Assembly (NCBI GenBank): GCA_023515745.1
Contig: JALECJ010000257.1
Location: 2,687 to 66,686 of the forward strand
Direction: 5' to 3'
DNA length: 64,000 bases
Source of the DNA: Amoeboaphelidium protococcarum
Taxonomy: Eukaryota > Aphelidiomycota > Aphelidea
The translations under genes were made by a program, and so were the position numbers. Of this stretch, positions 63,511 through 64,000 are shown in pieces. Numbering within the stretch: position 1 is the first letter of the stretch; each line of letters starts with the position of its first letter. The notes beneath the pieces were generated by a model, which searched no databases, was not told the DNA's origin, and saw nothing but the letters and a program-made list of their open reading frames with translations.

Positions 63511-63737
63511 TACCTAAACTGCAACTTTATAGCTATCTGTTTGATTTCTTTATAACAACTCTATTCATAAAATACACTATGCTATTTCGCATCAGACATA
63601 ACATCGATTGCAATGAATCTCAGTCAGTCATTAAAATTCATTTGCCGGAGAAACGTTAAACAATGACTCAGTCTCGAATTGTGTTGACTACGCAGATGGG
63701 TATCTTACAGACGACACATTCATAGATGTTCCTGCAG
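63511..63737. repeat. second copy of the 227-bp block
   Basis: Exact repeat of 62836-63062, see there. Confidence 0.85.
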
Positions 63738-64000
63738 CCATGGCAAGACAACGAAAAAGCAAGCGAAGCCCCATTAATTTCTTAGAGACGCGATGAACTC
63801 ATCGACTGAGAGACAGTAAATGTTATCTGGACAAAATGTGTTTCAAAGAATACGGTCAAGAGATATTTCATGAAAACAACCTTGTTTTATTCACGACACG
63901 AAATTGTTTCATATTCAGAGTCCAGATACACGCCGATCTTAATTTTTTAAATTTCTTCTTCCTGAAGCTACACAAGAATATAAAAACACATGTAAAAAGA
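63738..64000. repeat. repeat B, copy 2
   Basis: Together with the end of the preceding block (from about 63627) this aligns with 60449-60720. It has small indels, so it is a diverged paralogue. No complete gene is seen before the window ends. Confidence 0.5.

Overview
This is nuclear DNA of a gene-dense eukaryote whose UAA and UAG codons mean glutamine, leaving UGA as the only stop. The evidence is direct. Read with the standard code, almost every gene breaks into fragments. Read with TAA/TAG = Gln, the same stretches become long single frames that all end in TGA, and the recoded codons fall on family-conserved Gln positions (clearest in GFAT, TAA at 43109-43111). The 19 introns placed here by reading frame and homology are 55-83 nt, GT-AG, and every one ends in TGTAG. 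A TIM22 gene shows that the organism has mitochondria, so the amitochondriate users of this code (diplomonads, oxymonads) do not fit. Several genes have a fungus- or opisthokont-like look: a two-BIR Bir1/survivin, a two-PHD Rco1/PHF12-like protein, an Msn2-like C2H2 pair, and FunK1-like kinases. I cannot name the lineage from this window alone.

Layout. 1-7614: glycan-related genes. These are a chain of SDR epimerase, sugar isomerase and A4GALT-like glycosyltransferase domains (probably one fusion gene cut by an assembly joint), a GT61 glycosyltransferase and a nucleotide-sugar transporter. 7690-8680: a degenerate dispersed repeat, with a second copy at 34726-35823. 8742-14206: a bHLH transcription factor split by an inserted contig (9973-13818) that carries a SET-domain gene, a 0.7-kb inverted-repeat element and a membrane-anchored deacetylase-like gene. 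14511-18747: TRAPPC13, HGH1 and a nuclease-kinase protein, all on the minus strand. 19861-25709: C2H2 factor, RasGAP and a secreted protein. 26982-30020: a beta-propeller receptor kinase. 30373-46716: housekeeping and cell-cycle genes (PRP28, MOB1, ERGIC, UBE2G, lactate dehydrogenase, SUMO-like-domain protein, TIM22, MND1, GFAT, two-BIR protein). 47200-60264: Ser/Thr kinase, Rco1-like PHD protein, a 2,184-residue GCN1 and a polytopic membrane protein. 60830-64000: a second nuclease-kinase paralogue followed by repeats and a duplicated contig end.

Working links. GFAT makes hexosamine for glycans, and the glycosyltransferases and transporter use nucleotide sugars. MOB1, the BIR protein, MND1 and the SUMO-like protein serve mitosis, meiosis and genome stability. 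GCN1, HGH1 and PRP28 serve translation control, eEF2 folding and splicing. TRAPPC13 and ERGIC act in ER-Golgi traffic. The assembly has single-N joints at 1433, 2433, 9972 and 63510 and an 89-N gap at 13819-13907. At least two contigs look misplaced, because genes on either side of them read through as one.
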